Source: Listeria goaensis
Lineage (GTDB): Bacteria; Bacillota; Bacilli; Lactobacillales; Listeriaceae
Length of the DNA: 50,510 nt
Reading direction: 5' to 3'
Assembly: GCF_900186125.1 (NCBI RefSeq)
Contig: NZ_FYBQ01000015.1
Span: 1 to 50,510, forward strand
Position numbers and translations under genes: made by a program. Below, in pieces: positions 1 to 8,878 of this stretch; the first letter of the stretch is position 1; each line of letters begins with the position of its first letter. The notes beneath the pieces are model-generated. The model did not search any database. It had not been told where the DNA came from and saw only the letters and a list, made by a program, of their open reading frames with translations.

Positions 1-38
1 CAGCGTTCGTCCTGAGCCAGGATCAAACTCTCTTTAAA
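1..38 (-). rRNA. 16S ribosomal RNA, 5' end only (partial)
   Basis: Bases 1-31 are the reverse complement of the universal 16S 5' end (AGAGTTTGATCCTGGCTCAG followed by GACGAACGCTG). The gene reads leftward out of the window, so only about the first 38 bases are present. The exact mature 5' end is estimated from the usual distance to AGAGTTTGATC. Confidence 0.95.
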
Positions 39-248
39 ATAAATCGAATTTGAATACTTATTCAACACCGTGAATAAGTTTCCTTAGCGTCACAAATTGA
101 CTTTGCTAGCTTGTTTCTTACTTTTTTGGAAACATCTTTTTGTTTCCTGTCCTATGAATTGATTGGTGAAACATCTGTTTCATCGCTTTTTCATCTTCGT
201 TTTGTTCAGTTTTCAAAGGTCACATTGCTCTTTCGAGACAACTTAATT
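39..248 (-). other. rRNA operon leader region
   Basis: About 210 transcribed bases between the rrn promoter and 16S. On the minus strand the leader contains CCTTTGAAAACTGAACAAA near 200-222, a block common in Bacillus/Listeria rRNA leaders and spacers and linked to antitermination and precursor processing. No ORF is seen. The role is inferred from position and family knowledge. Confidence 0.65.
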
Positions 249-277
249 ATCATATCATGATTAGGTTGCTACGTCAA
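249..277 (-). promoter_or_regulatory. rrn promoter P2 (proximal)
   Basis: On the minus strand: TTGACG (272-277), 17-base spacer, TATGAT (249-254), an almost ideal vegetative sigma-A promoter placed about 210 bases upstream of 16S. Confidence 0.85.
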
Positions 278-320
278 TAAAAAATTTATATTTTATTAAC
301 CTCTTTTTTTGAGCTTTTTA

Positions 321-349
321 AGTATATAATAATCAATGAAATAATTCAA
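321..349 (-). promoter_or_regulatory. rrn promoter P1 (distal)
   Basis: On the minus strand: TTGAAT (344-349), 17-base spacer, TATACT (321-326). It lies 72 bases upstream of P2, giving the tandem P1-P2 layout usual for Firmicute rRNA operons. It sits directly beyond the stop of the HD-domain gene. Confidence 0.7.
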
Positions 350-356
350 GGAAAAG

Positions 357-965
357 CTACTTGTTTTTGATAACTTTTTCGTCTTGTAGTTCTGAAAGAA
401 ATTTTAGCATGTAGGAATGCCGTTTTTCTGCAGCTTTGATTGCGGTTTTTGTGTGCATCTTATCTTTTAATAGTAGAAGCTTATCAAAGAAGTGTGCCAG
501 CGTTGTGTTTGGATTTTCGAGATGGTAATCGAGTGCCTGGCGGGCTTTGGCGCCGCCGTAAGTAAATGCTCGGATGATTCCGATTGCTCCAAGGGCATCT
601 AGGCGGTCGGCGTCTTGCACAATTTTTTCTTCGAGCGTTTCTGCCAAAACGGGATTCTTACCTTGTTTGTAGGAAACAGATTCGACTGCGCGCATAATCT
701 TTTTAATAGCGTCTGGATCTAAGCCTGATTTTTTCATCCAGTCGCTTAACTCTGCTTTAGCCAAAGCAGGGTCTGTAGTTAGTTTTTCATCAGGGTAATC
801 GTGGAAAAGCGCGGCTAGTTCGATGATGAGCGTGTCACCCCCCTCCTTTTTCTGCAAATGTTTGGCAGTTCGAAAGACGCGCATAATGTGTTCGAAATCA
901 TGTCCAGTGCGGTCAGACTCGAATTTTTCTTGCATCCAATGTTTAGCTGCTTCTATTATATTCAT
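357..965 (-). CDS. HD-domain metal-dependent phosphohydrolase (YedJ-like)
   Basis: A 202-residue soluble protein. The HD-superfamily metal ligands are visible: H22 in GHDFEH, the HD pair at 55-56 (FHD), and D120 in QDADRLDALG. The last block, followed by GAIGIIRAFTYGG, is typical of the YedJ/COG1418-type subgroup. Members hydrolyse phosphate esters or nucleotides, but this one's substrate is unknown. The ATG has AAAGGAG 8 bases upstream. The gene is divergent from the ABC ATPase at 1024 and ends just before the rrn promoters, so transcription may run into the rRNA operon; I see no terminator between them. Confidence 0.85.
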   Translation of the reverse strand: MNIIEAAKHWMQEKFESDRTGHDFEHIMRVFRTAKHLQKKEGGDTLIIELAALFHDYPDEKLTTDPALAKAELSDWMKKSGLDPDAIKKIMRAVESVSYKQGKNPVLAETLEEKIVQDADRLDALGAIGIIRAFTYGGAKARQALDYHLENPNTTLAHFFDKLLLLKDKMHTKTAIKAAEKRHSYMLKFLSELQDEKVIKNK

Positions 966-1023
966 TTCGCATTCTCCTTTCTTTTTTCAGATAATTGTGT
1001 AAAATAAAGATTGAGGTGATACG

Positions 1024-1806
1024 ATGTTTGAATTTCAACAAGTGACTTTTACTCGGGAAGAAAAACAGATTATCAGAAATATTAATTGGGCTGTGCAGAC
1101 AGGCGAAAAATGGGCAATGCTCGGTTTAAATGGCGCCGGAAAGACGACGCTTTTAAAGCTTTTAAATGGTTATATTTGGCCGAGTAGCGGGCGGTTACAA
1201 GTGCTTGGCCAGTGGTTTGGACAGACTTCTTTGCCTGAACTTCGGAAATCAATTGGCTGGGTGAGCAGCGCCTTGCAGTATCAGCTGAAGGAGTATGAAA
1301 CGGCGGAGCAAATTGTACTTAGCGGTAAGTATGCTAGCATCGGGCTTTACCAGCCGTTTACAGAAGCGGATATCCATCAGGCGAAGGAGTTGCTTCTCTC
1401 GGCGCACGGCGGGTCGCTTATCGGCAAAGTTTATGCGACACTCTCACAAGGTGAGCGCCAACTTGTTTTGATTGCCCGCGCACTGATGGCGGATCCCAAA
1501 TTGCTTATTTTAGACGAACCATGTAGTGGGCTTGATTTGTTCGCGCGCGAAAAGTTGCTTTATCAAGTGGAGCAAATTGCGGCTAGCGACAAGACGATTC
1601 TGTTTGTCACGCATCATACTGAAGAAATTTTACCACAATTTACAAAAACCGTCCTGCTTAAGGATGGGGAGATTTTCGCAAAAGGAGCTACTCGCGAGAT
1701 GCTTTCGGTTAAAAAGATGGAGAGCTTTTACGAACATCCGATTGAGATATTTCAAGTGGCGAACAACCGCATAGCGATTTATCCGCGGGAAAGTTATAAT
1801 GGTTAG
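1024..1806 (+). CDS. ABC transporter ATP-binding protein (YlmA-like, stand-alone)
   Basis: A 260-residue ABC ATPase. Walker A is GLNGAGKTT (about 34-42), the signature LSQGER is near 143, and Walker B LLILDEP near 163 is followed by SGLD and the switch histidine in FVTHHTEE. It resembles YlmA-type ATPases, which have no fixed permease partner. No permease gene is adjacent; the next gene, 14 bases on, encodes a small soluble protein. The start has GAGGTGAT just upstream. Substrate and direction of transport cannot be told from the sequence. Confidence 0.85.
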   Translation: MFEFQQVTFTREEKQIIRNINWAVQTGEKWAMLGLNGAGKTTLLKLLNGYIWPSSGRLQVLGQWFGQTSLPELRKSIGWVSSALQYQLKEYETAEQIVLSGKYASIGLYQPFTEADIHQAKELLLSAHGGSLIGKVYATLSQGERQLVLIARALMADPKLLILDEPCSGLDLFAREKLLYQVEQIAASDKTILFVTHHTEEILPQFTKTVLLKDGEIFAKGATREMLSVKKMESFYEHPIEIFQVANNRIAIYPRESYNG

Positions 1807-1820
1807 AGGAGGCTGATTGT

Positions 1821-2180
1821 ATGATGGCATATAAAAGTATGATTGCGAAGGCGCTCACGCACAATTTAATTGAACAAACAAGCGTGCCAGTTTATGGTAG
1901 TTTTCCCTTCAGCGTGGCAGGCGAATTAGTCCAATTAGACGGCCTTTGGATTGCCAACTTAGCGGGTGTTACTTTCTTCTCTGAAACCGAAGCTTATTTC
2001 GTCAATAAAATGTTTTCTTATCACGATATTGCCCACTGCTCCAGACATATAAGTTTACTGGCCATGAGTCCAAAAATTAAGTTTACTCTTTTAGACGATA
2101 CTACATACACTATGCTTGTGGAACAAGAGGATGCCAAGCGCTTTGTGCAAACAGTTCGAGAGCGTCAACATCATGCGTAG
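1821..2180 (+). CDS. hypothetical protein cotranscribed with the ABC ATPase
   Basis: A 119-residue protein I do not recognise. It has no signal peptide or membrane segment. Hydrophobic and aromatic strands alternate with short polar turns, suggesting a compact beta-rich fold. AGGAGG lies about 10 bases upstream; the start could be the ATG at 1821 or the adjacent one at 1824. It is followed directly by a strong terminator, so it is the last gene of a two-gene unit with the ATPase. Function unknown. Confidence 0.7.
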   Translation: MMAYKSMIAKALTHNLIEQTSVPVYGSFPFSVAGELVQLDGLWIANLAGVTFFSETEAYFVNKMFSYHDIAHCSRHISLLAMSPKIKFTLLDDTTYTMLVEQEDAKRFVQTVRERQHHA

Positions 2181-2190
2181 TTCATTTAAA

Positions 2191-2229
2191 AACGAGAAGA
2201 AGTTGTCACTCAAACTTCTTCTCGTTTTT
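2191..2229 (+). terminator. rho-independent terminator
   Basis: A 14-bp perfect stem (AACGAGAAGAAGTT at 2191-2204 with its complement at 2213-2226), 8-base loop, then TTTTTG. It ends the ABC ATPase unit. Confidence 0.9.
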
Positions 2230-2248
2230 GTTTTCCATAGATTTACTT

Positions 2249-2626
2249 TCACTTATTCCTAGCTGCAAAAACTTCTTTTGAAGCGGTCACCGCATTTAAT
2301 ACTTTTGGAAAGCCGACATAAGGAATACACTGAATGAAGACCTCGATAATCTTTTCTGGCGTTATGCCAACATTTAGAGCAGCATTGATATGAACATGTA
2401 ACTGATCATGAGTATCTCCTTGAGTAAGTAAGCTGGTGATTGTAATGATCTCTCGCTCTTGTAGTGTCAAAGTTTCTCTAGCATAAATTTCTCCGAATGC
2501 GAATTCAACGATATATCGACCAATATCAGGCGCGATTTCCTCCAGTGATTGAATGACTCTCTCTCCTGCTTCACCATCAATTCGATTCAAATTTTCTAGT
2601 CCAATTTTAAAACGATTATTTTCCAT
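2249..2626 (-). CDS. carboxymuconolactone decarboxylase (CMD) family protein
   Basis: A 125-residue all-alpha protein of the CMD/AhpD-like superfamily. The typical layout is visible: an EIYAR segment, then LQEREIITITSLLTQGD, then HINAALNVGITPEKIIEVFIQ. No CxxC peroxidase motif is present, so it is closer to YurZ-like CMD proteins than to AhpD. The ATG at 2626 is chosen because GGAGG lies 8 bases upstream; a TTG six bases earlier is less likely. It is divergent from a MerR regulator with a palindrome between them, so it is probably that regulator's target. Substrate unknown. Confidence 0.8.
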   Translation of the reverse strand: MENNRFKIGLENLNRIDGEAGERVIQSLEEIAPDIGRYIVEFAFGEIYARETLTLQEREIITITSLLTQGDTHDQLHVHINAALNVGITPEKIIEVFIQCIPYVGFPKVLNAVTASKEVFAARNK

Positions 2627-2646
2627 ATCCAATTCCTCCTTGTTTG

Positions 2647-2670
2647 TGATAGACTAAGTGTAAACTATCA
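2647..2670. promoter_or_regulatory. candidate MerR operator between divergent genes
   Basis: TGATAG (2647-2652) and CTATCA (2665-2670) form an inverted repeat around 12 bases in the short gap between the CMD gene and the MerR gene. MerR regulators bind such dyads between -35 and -10 elements. On the minus strand TTGATA overlaps one arm and could serve as the -35. Not shown experimentally. Confidence 0.5.
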
Positions 2671-2697
2671 AGCCTACTTTATAGCAAGGGGGAAAAT

Positions 2698-3060
2698 ATG
2701 TATAAAATTAGTGAAGTTTCAAAACTAGTGGACTTAACAATTCCAACTTTACGCTACTACGAAGAGCTTGGAATGATTCAACCTAAACGAAATAAAAATG
2801 GTTACCGTGAATTTAGTGAACAGGATTTAGAGTGGATTCAGTTCATTATTCGCTTAAAACAAACTGGAATGGAGTTAAGCGAAATTCAGAAATATGCTCG
2901 ACTAAGAGATCATGGGGACCAAACAATTGAAGCGAGAATGGCCTTGTTAGACGCCCAAGAAGAACTGCTTCTAAGCAAAAAGCTGGAGATTGAAAAACAT
3001 ATCTATTTTTTGAAAGAAAAACAATTGGTTTATCAAGACATGCTTCGGAAAAGAAACTAA
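2698..3060 (+). CDS. MerR family transcriptional regulator
   Basis: A 120-residue protein starting MYKISEVSKLVDLTIPTLRYY, the classic MerR winged-helix HTH, with the RNKNGYREFSEQDLEWI wing (about 33-49). A coiled-coil dimerisation helix fills roughly residues 75-115. No cysteine cluster is present, so metal sensing is unlikely; it belongs to the small YyaN/AdhR-like group that often answers aldehyde or thiol stress. GGGGG lies just before the ATG. Its likely target is the divergent CMD-family gene. Confidence 0.9.
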   Translation: MYKISEVSKLVDLTIPTLRYYEELGMIQPKRNKNGYREFSEQDLEWIQFIIRLKQTGMELSEIQKYARLRDHGDQTIEARMALLDAQEELLLSKKLEIEKHIYFLKEKQLVYQDMLRKRN

Positions 3061-3110
3061 TCGAACTTTTCATTTTTTGAAATCTCCATTTGAATTGTCT
3101 TATGAAACAA

Positions 3111-3148
3111 AAAACAACCGCAAATGCATGCATTTGCGGTTGTTTTTT
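3111..3148. terminator. bidirectional terminator between merR-type gene and pepT
   Basis: A long perfect palindrome (AAAACAACCGCAAATG and its complement) with T-runs on both strands. It serves the convergent MerR gene (+) and pepT (-), whose stop lies at its edge. Confidence 0.9.
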
Positions 3149-4374
3149 TATGCGCGTTTTTCAAATAATTGAACCATCTCGATGATGACTTTTGTTGCTA
3201 GTTCCATATTTTCAACAGAAACATATTCAAATTTACCGTGCATGTTCTCCCCGCCGGCAAATATATTTGGCGTTGGTAAGCCTTTGAAAGATAGCTGGGA
3301 GCCGTCTGTACCGCCGCGAATAGGTTCGATAAGAGGCTCAATGTCTAGGTTTTTCATCGCATCAAACGCAATATCGACAATGCCCTTCACGGGTTCGATT
3401 TTCTCACGCATGTTGTAGTATTGGTCATTTAGTTCCAAGACCACTTTGTCCTTCCCATATTTTTCCTGTATAGAAGAAACGATTTCTGCAACTTTTGTTT
3501 TCCGCTCCACAAACTTCAAATGATCAAAATCACGGATAATGTAAGTGGCTTTCGCTTCTTCTACCTCGCTGTTTAAAGAAATCAAGTGATAGAAACCGTC
3601 GTAACCTTCCGTATATTCTGGTGCTTCATTTTGTGGGAGCTGTGCGTTAAATTCCATCGCCATTTTTGTTGCGTTGACCATTTTATTTTTGGCTGTTCCG
3701 GGGTGAACACTGTTTCCTTTAAAGGTGATTTTCGCGGCAGCGGCATTGAAACTTTCATATTCCAGTTGTCCGCGCGGGCCGCCGTCCATTGTGTACGCAT
3801 AGTTCGCGCCAAATGCAGCAACATCAAAAAGCGCTGGGCCTCGTCCGATTTCCTCGTCTGGTGTAAAAGCAACGCGAATTTTACCGTGTTTTAGTTCTGG
3901 GTGCTTCAAAAGATAATTCATCGCAACCATAATTTCCGTGATACCCGACTTATCATCAGCGCCTAGTAGCGTTGTGCCGTCCGTTGTAATGAGTGTTTGC
4001 CCTTTATAGCCCGTCAATTCTGGAAACTGCTTCGGTGACAATGCCAAATTCGGGTTTAGCATGATGTCCCCGCCGTCGTAATTTTCGTGCACAATTGGAT
4101 TTACATCTTTCCCCGTAAAATCCGTAGCCGTATCAAGATGCGCTAAAAAGCCAATCACCGGCACATCTTTATCCGTATTTGCAGGTAAAGTCGCCATCAC
4201 GTAGCCATTTTCGTCAACCGTCACATCGCTCATACCGATTTCTTTAAGTTCTTGCACAAGAATGCGACCAAGTTCGAGCTGACCTTCCGTTGTTGGGCAA
4301 GTCGTGCTTTCCTCGTTCGACTGCGTATCCACTTTTACGTATGTAGTAAAGCGCTTAATAAGTTCTTCTCTCAT
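3148..4374 (-). CDS. pepT: peptidase T (tripeptide aminopeptidase)
   Basis: A 408-residue M20B zinc aminopeptidase, the usual PepT length, releasing the N-terminal residue of tripeptides in the cytosol. Metal and catalytic motifs are visible: [11 protein letters not shown] near 76-86, GADDKSGI (bridging Asp) near 138, [11 protein letters not shown] (general-base Glu pair) near 170, and the dimerisation-domain block with [14 protein letters not shown]. The C-terminal region [11 protein letters not shown] carries the last conserved active-site block. AAGGAAG lies 8 bases before the ATG. In L. monocytogenes pepT sits near the DUF1697 and exoA genes, as here. Confidence 0.95.
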   Translation of the reverse strand: MREELIKRFTTYVKVDTQSNEESTTCPTTEGQLELGRILVQELKEIGMSDVTVDENGYVMATLPANTDKDVPVIGFLAHLDTATDFTGKDVNPIVHENYDGGDIMLNPNLALSPKQFPELTGYKGQTLITTDGTTLLGADDKSGITEIMVAMNYLLKHPELKHGKIRVAFTPDEEIGRGPALFDVAAFGANYAYTMDGGPRGQLEYESFNAAAAKITFKGNSVHPGTAKNKMVNATKMAMEFNAQLPQNEAPEYTEGYDGFYHLISLNSEVEEAKATYIIRDFDHLKFVERKTKVAEIVSSIQEKYGKDKVVLELNDQYYNMREKIEPVKGIVDIAFDAMKNLDIEPLIEPIRGGTDGSQLSFKGLPTPNIFAGGENMHGKFEYVSVENMELATKVIIEMVQLFEKRA

Positions 4375-4400
4375 TTTCTACACTTCCTTCAATTCATTGT

Positions 4401-4928
4401 CTACTCCATTATAGGCTTTTCCAAAAGATCAAGCAACTTCTCACTCGTCTTTAAATTGCGCCCAGTAACCGCTTCTTCCGTCCAAGTTTTGATTACTTTA
4501 TCCGTCTTAACTTCATGAACTTTTGTGGTGAACATTTTAACAAAAATAGCTGCACCGCTCGCCACATAAATCGCGTCCGCCGTTTCAATTTTGGCATTTG
4601 GCAAATGGCCGTTATGAAAGAAAATCATCAAACGCTCCGACTCCGAAATGATTGGAAATGGATTTTCGGCTAGCGTCAACCGATAAGCTTCCTCATTTAG
4701 CACCACAACAATTGGGTTTTTGATGGCGTAATACGCCTCTAGATGTTGTTCCATTTTGGCGCGCACTTCGGCCTCATTGAAAGGGGCGTTTAAAATGAGG
4801 TTGCCGCTTTGAATATACGTGATCACATTTTGAAATCCCTCTTTCGCTAAGCTCTCTCTTAGTTCTGCCATTTTTATTTTATTGTGTCCACCCACGTTTA
4901 CAGCTCGTAGTAGTACTACAAATCTCAT
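4401..4928 (-). CDS. DUF1697 family protein
   Basis: A 175-residue cytosolic protein of the DUF1697 family. The hallmarks are the start [20 protein letters not shown], the [15 protein letters not shown] block, and [15 protein letters not shown] near the C-terminus. Members are widespread and of unknown function. GGGGG precedes the ATG. It lies 26 bases upstream of pepT on the same strand and is probably cotranscribed with it; exoA is divergent. Confidence 0.88.
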   Translation of the reverse strand: MRFVVLLRAVNVGGHNKIKMAELRESLAKEGFQNVITYIQSGNLILNAPFNEAEVRAKMEQHLEAYYAIKNPIVVVLNEEAYRLTLAENPFPIISESERLMIFFHNGHLPNAKIETADAIYVASGAAIFVKMFTTKVHEVKTDKVIKTWTEEAVTGRNLKTSEKLLDLLEKPIME

Positions 4929-5015
4929 TTTAATCCCCCTTTATTACTAGTTATTATATTATATCTTAAAAGCAATCTGCGGTATAATGAAAAAAAGACT
5001 TGGAGGGTGATTTTT

Positions 5016-5771
5016 TTGAAATTGATTTCTTGGAATGTGAACGGTTTGCGCGCGGCTGTCAAAAAAGGGTTTATGGATTATTTTCATGAGGTCGATGCTG
5101 ATATTTTTTGTTTGCAGGAAACGAAACTGCAAGAAGGTCAAATTGAGCTCGATTTAACGGGCTACCATGATTATTGGAATTATGCCGTCAAAAAAGGCTA
5201 TTCAGGTACGGCGATTTTCACGAAACAAGAACCGCTAAACGTCTTTTACGGCATTGGGGCTGATGAGCATGACCAAGAAGGCCGCGTCATTACGCTCGAG
5301 TTCGAAAATTTCTTTTTCATTACCGTCTACACGCCAAATTCGCAACCTGAATTAGCGCGCCTCGCCTACCGCATGACTTGGGAAGAAGCTTTCCTAAACT
5401 ACATTAAAAGTTTGGACGCAGAAAAGCCGGTTGTTTTTTGTGGGGATTTAAACGTTGCGCATAACGAAATTGATTTAAAGAATCCGAAAACAAATCGGAA
5501 GAATGCTGGGTTTACGGATGAGGAGCGCGCTAAATTTACGACGGTGCTTTCGGCTGGCTTCACCGATACATTTCGCTATTTTTATCCCGAAAAAGAAAGT
5601 GCTTATTCTTGGTGGTCTTACCGCATGAACGCCCGGGCGCGCAATACGGGGTGGCGGATTGACTATTTTGTCGTGTCAAGCCGTTTGGAAAGTCAGCTTG
5701 TTGATGCGAAAATCCATGCTGATGTGCTCGGGTCGGATCATTGTCCGGTTGAGCTTGAAATTAAACTATAA
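5016..5771 (+). CDS. exoA: exodeoxyribonuclease III / AP endonuclease
   Basis: A 251-residue Xth/ExoA nuclease for base-excision repair. Conserved motifs in order: [10 protein letters not shown] at the N-terminus, LQETKLQ (metal-binding Glu), [20 protein letters not shown] (catalytic Asp/Asn), the C-terminal GWRIDYF, and GSDHCPVEL (catalytic Asp-His). I place the start at TTG 5016 because GGAGGG (5002-5007) lies 8 bases upstream and the product then begins MKLISWN as in the family. A GTG at 5007 lies inside that ribosome-binding site. A strong terminator follows. Confidence 0.95.
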   Translation: MKLISWNVNGLRAAVKKGFMDYFHEVDADIFCLQETKLQEGQIELDLTGYHDYWNYAVKKGYSGTAIFTKQEPLNVFYGIGADEHDQEGRVITLEFENFFFITVYTPNSQPELARLAYRMTWEEAFLNYIKSLDAEKPVVFCGDLNVAHNEIDLKNPKTNRKNAGFTDEERAKFTTVLSAGFTDTFRYFYPEKESAYSWWSYRMNARARNTGWRIDYFVVSSRLESQLVDAKIHADVLGSDHCPVELEIKL

Positions 5772-5812
5772 AAAACGCGGGAAGAATCATTTTCGATTCT
5801 TCCCGCGTTTTT
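5771..5812 (+). terminator. rho-independent terminator after exoA
   Basis: A stem of AAAACGCGGGAAGAATC paired with its complement over a short loop, flanked by A- and T-runs, directly at the exoA stop. It could also work on the minus strand for the MFS gene about 190 bases away. Confidence 0.9.
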
Positions 5813-5998
5813 AGTTTTATTGCCTATTCATATCTGCTAGGTTTATCCCTTTTCTTTTAACTTAATATCCTGCTTTTTATTAAATAGACATGTTTAATTA
5901 TTACACTCTCTTTAATTTAATGGTTCAAAGAAAAACTTAGTCTTGCCCATTTCAAAATTTGATTAACCAAAACTCAGGCTATTAAAATTATTTTTCAC

Positions 5999-7198
5999 TT
6001 ATTCAGCGTTTCTAGTTCTTTTTGCTGCTAGTATGATAATACCAGATAGTAAAAAGGTAAGAGCCATGAATAAGAAGGCTGTTTGATAGGAATTTGTTGC
6101 AGCTACTAAGTCGCCAATAACCATCGGGGCAAAGAAGCCACCTAGAACGCCACCAGAGTTGATAGCTGCATATTTAGTTGCGATATGACTTTGTTTAAAT
6201 AGTTTGTGTGGCAATCCCATTAAAGTTGTGAAAGCCATGATAAGAAAAATGTTGGCTAAACATAAACAAATAATGGAAAGGGTTAATTGATTTGACAAGT
6301 AAACGCCATAAACATTTAACGCACCTAAAATACTGAAAACGAAAATTATCATCCGTTCTTTTCCGATAAAAAAGCGACTGATTAAATATCCACCTAAAAT
6401 TCCGGCGATAAGAATGCAAAGTCCAGCTAAGGAACTAATATAGCTCACTTGGCTAAGTGAAAGCCCTCTTGCCTCGTTTAAATAAGAAGCGAGCCAGCTG
6501 GTTAAACCGTAATTAGCGGCGTTAATGAAAAAGGCTGACAATAACAAAATCCAAAGTTGCTTATCACGCAATAGTTCTGAAAAAGGAACTTTATTTTTTT
6601 CTTTGTAAGAAAGGCGTTCTTCCTTGGTCGATTTTGGAATGACTAGGAAGATGCAAAGGCCGATGAAAACGACAATTGCGCCCATAATATAATACGTATG
6701 CCGCCAGCCAATCGAAACGAGTAGCGGTGCAATTAGCAACGGCCCAATGAATGCCGCAAAACCAGAAGAGGCGAGCATCGCTGACTGCGCAAATCCCCTT
6801 TTATTCAAAGGAAAATGAAGCGATATATAATTGCTGACCGAAGGCGGATAGCCGGAGTGTCCGAGGGAGCCTGCTAAAAAGCGGACGACGACTAAAAATA
6901 AGAGTGAGTAGCCAAAACCAAAAATGGCTAAAAACAAACCGATGATAATGATGGATAGCGCTAGCACAGGGCGCGCGCCAATACGGTTATTTAAATAGCC
7001 CATTGGAATTTGGAAAAGTGTATAACCTAAAAAGAAAGCGCTTAAAATTAATCCTTTTTGACTGGGATCGAAGCCTAAATCTTGCGCAACAGGCACAAGG
7101 GAGATTCCAATTGTGTACTTATCGACGTACACGCTCGTATAGCCTATGAATAGAACGAGTAAAACAAGTAACGAATTTCTATCCTTCACTTTGTTCAT
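5999..7198 (-). CDS. MFS transporter, anion:cation symporter-like
   Basis: A 399-residue, 12-helix major facilitator. The N-terminal half carries YTSVYVDKYTIGISLVPVAQD and the A-loop motif GYLNNRIGARP between helices 2 and 3; a basic central loop (SKEERLSYKEKNK-like, near 195-205) divides the halves. The pattern suits the ACS family (hexuronate, phthalate, organic-anion carriers), but the substrate is not deducible. No metabolic gene is adjacent. A sigma-A-like promoter lies about 75 bases upstream. The 186 bases downstream (5813-5998) hold nothing I recognise. Confidence 0.85.
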   Translation of the reverse strand: MNKVKDRNSLLVLLVLFIGYTSVYVDKYTIGISLVPVAQDLGFDPSQKGLILSAFFLGYTLFQIPMGYLNNRIGARPVLALSIIIIGLFLAIFGFGYSLLFLVVVRFLAGSLGHSGYPPSVSNYISLHFPLNKRGFAQSAMLASSGFAAFIGPLLIAPLLVSIGWRHTYYIMGAIVVFIGLCIFLVIPKSTKEERLSYKEKNKVPFSELLRDKQLWILLLSAFFINAANYGLTSWLASYLNEARGLSLSQVSYISSLAGLCILIAGILGGYLISRFFIGKERMIIFVFSILGALNVYGVYLSNQLTLSIICLCLANIFLIMAFTTLMGLPHKLFKQSHIATKYAAINSGGVLGGFFAPMVIGDLVAATNSYQTAFLFMALTFLLSGIIILAAKRTRNAE

Positions 7199-7270
7199 TT
7201 GAATTAGCCCCTTTACTTCGAGTATTCCTCAAAACAAGCTGAACATTTCGTTTTAAAGCACCTTTATTAT

Positions 7271-7300
7271 ATAATAAAAAACACACTTCGCCTGTGACAA
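7271..7300 (-). promoter_or_regulatory. candidate promoter for the MFS gene
   Basis: On the minus strand: TTGTCA (7295-7300), 18-base spacer, TATTAT (7271-7276) within an AT-rich TATTATATAATA block. The start codon is at 7198. Confidence 0.5.
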
Positions 7301-7399
7301 AGATATGTATTTTTTATCCAAAATACTGCTAAAAATGTACAGAATACACATTTCAATAGCAGCACTCAAAATAAAAATAGCTATGTGAGGGATGTTTCA

Positions 7400-8218
7400 A
7401 TGAAATATACGCCGTCAGAAATTATAAATGACTTATATAATTTAATTTTGAATCCTGGAACACGTGAATTTGAACGCTCCCTTTTAACTAAAACGAAAAA
7501 TTCGTTGGAAGACGGAGCCAATTTTCACAATCAGCTTTTAAAACTTGAAGCGAGCTTACGTCCCCTTGCTTTACGAAATAATTTAACGCCTGATGTGACG
7601 GATTTTTATTTAAAAATAACGGGCAATGCTAATAAACCTTTTGATTTTTCTATTCATGACTACGAAAAAAAGCCCCATCAAGCACGCGCCATCTTTGCGG
7701 GGGGCTGTTTCTGGTGCATGGTGGAACCGTTTGAAACGAAACCGGGTATTATTTCTGTTTTGTCAGGATATACGGGCGGACATGTTCCTCACCCGACTTA
7801 TGAGCAAGTCAGTGGCGGGTATACGGGACATACGGAAGCTGTTGAAATTATTTTTGATACTGAAATTGTTAGTTATTTGGAACTTGTAACGCTTTATTTC
7901 CAATTGACAGATCCAACTGATGCGCTTGGTCAAATGGCAGACCGTGACAGCAACTATCGACCTGCTATTTTTGTAATAAATGCCGAGCAACGCGAAATTG
8001 CGGAACATTATAAACAGCATTTAATTGACTCTAACCTATATAAACGGCCAATTGTCACTGCTATTGAGCCTGCAAGTACATTTTGGCCAGCAGAAAATTT
8101 CCATCAACAATTTTACCGAAAAAATCCGAAAAGGTATCGGAAAATCAAACGGGCTCGCAAGCAGTTTTTGTTACTTCAGCATCTGCAAATGAAGCTGCGT
8201 CATTTTCGTCAAAAATAA
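7400..8218 (+). CDS. msrA: peptide-methionine (S)-S-oxide reductase MsrA with N-terminal extension
   Basis: A 272-residue protein. Residues about 96-255 form an MsrA domain reducing methionine-S-sulfoxide in oxidised proteins. The catalytic block GGCFWC (nucleophile Cys103) is followed by [24 protein letters not shown] and the FHQQFY C-terminal block. The roughly 95 residues before it are unlike normal MsrA (usual size about 170-180): a charged helical segment starting MKYTPSEII. The tail after YRKI is rich in Arg/Lys with no resolving-cysteine motif that I can see. The ATG at 7400 has GAGGGA 7 bases upstream; the in-frame GTG at 7385 overlaps that site. Confidence 0.88.
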   Translation: MKYTPSEIINDLYNLILNPGTREFERSLLTKTKNSLEDGANFHNQLLKLEASLRPLALRNNLTPDVTDFYLKITGNANKPFDFSIHDYEKKPHQARAIFAGGCFWCMVEPFETKPGIISVLSGYTGGHVPHPTYEQVSGGYTGHTEAVEIIFDTEIVSYLELVTLYFQLTDPTDALGQMADRDSNYRPAIFVINAEQREIAEHYKQHLIDSNLYKRPIVTAIEPASTFWPAENFHQQFYRKNPKRYRKIKRARKQFLLLQHLQMKLRHFRQK

Positions 8219-8220
8219 AA

Positions 8221-8252
8221 AAAGCGGCCTGACAAAGTGTCAAGTCGCTTTT
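8221..8252. terminator. imperfect terminator hairpin between msrA and rplT
   Basis: AAGCGGCCTGACA pairs with TGTCAAGTCGCTT with a mismatch, flanked by A- and T-runs. It lies between convergent msrA (+) and rplT (-) and probably serves both. Confidence 0.7.
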
Positions 8253-8258
8253 ATTCAT

Positions 8259-8618
8259 TTATTTCGCTAATTCTTTTTTCGCTGCATCAGCTAATGAAGT
8301 GAAAGCTTGTGCATCGTTTACAGCTAAATCAGCAAGCATTTTACGGTTAATGTCAATACCAGCTAATTTTAAGCCGTGCATTAATTTGCTGTAAGATAAG
8401 TCGTTTAGACGTGCTGCTGCATTAATACGAGCAATCCATAATTTACGGAAATCACGTTTCTTTTGACGACGATCTCTGTAAGCATATTGGTAAGATTTCA
8501 TTACCGCTTGGTTAGCTACTTTAAATAGTGTATGTTTAGAGCCATAATATCCTTTGGCTAATTTAATGACCTTTTTACGACGTTTGCGAGTTACTGTTCC
8601 GCCTTTTACGCGTGGCAT
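8259..8618 (-). CDS. rplT: 50S ribosomal protein L20
   Basis: A 119-residue L20, close to Listeria L20 as I remember it: start [20 protein letters not shown], then [20 protein letters not shown] and a C-terminal globular RNA-binding part. It is an early assembly protein of the 50S subunit and, in low-GC Gram-positives, the autoregulator that binds the infC leader. It is the last gene of infC-rpmI-rplT, 37 bases after rpmI. Confidence 0.98.
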   Translation of the reverse strand: MPRVKGGTVTRKRRKKVIKLAKGYYGSKHTLFKVANQAVMKSYQYAYRDRRQKKRDFRKLWIARINAAARLNDLSYSKLMHGLKLAGIDINRKMLADLAVNDAQAFTSLADAAKKELAK

Positions 8619-8655
8619 ATTGTCTACCTCCTAGAATTTAGAAAATTATTTTTTA

Positions 8656-8856
8656 TTATTTCATTTTAGCGACCATTTGACGAATACGTTTAAAATCGCC
8701 AGCTGATACCATTGCCGCTTTACGCAGTTTACGTTTTTGTTTTTGAGATTTGTTAGCAAACATATGGCTAGTAAAACCATGTCTGCGTTTTAATTTTCCA
8801 GATCCTGTTCTTTTGAAACGTTTAGCGGAACCGCGGTGAGTCTTCATTTTTGGCAT
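8656..8856 (-). CDS. rpmI: 50S ribosomal protein L35
   Basis: A 66-residue, very basic L35 with the family pattern [24 protein letters not shown] at the N-terminus and [17 protein letters not shown] at the end. It lies 22 bases downstream of infC and 37 upstream of rplT on the same strand, the conserved operon order. An AGGAGG-like site precedes the ATG. Confidence 0.97.
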   Translation of the reverse strand: MPKMKTHRGSAKRFKRTGSGKLKRRHGFTSHMFANKSQKQKRKLRKAAMVSAGDFKRIRQMVAKMK

Positions 8857-8878
8857 GAAATTTTCCTCCTCAAAACTT

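Noticed and set aside
3111-3148. Short palindrome as an insertion sequence end
   Set aside because: It is a terminator between convergent genes; there is no transposase or target duplication.
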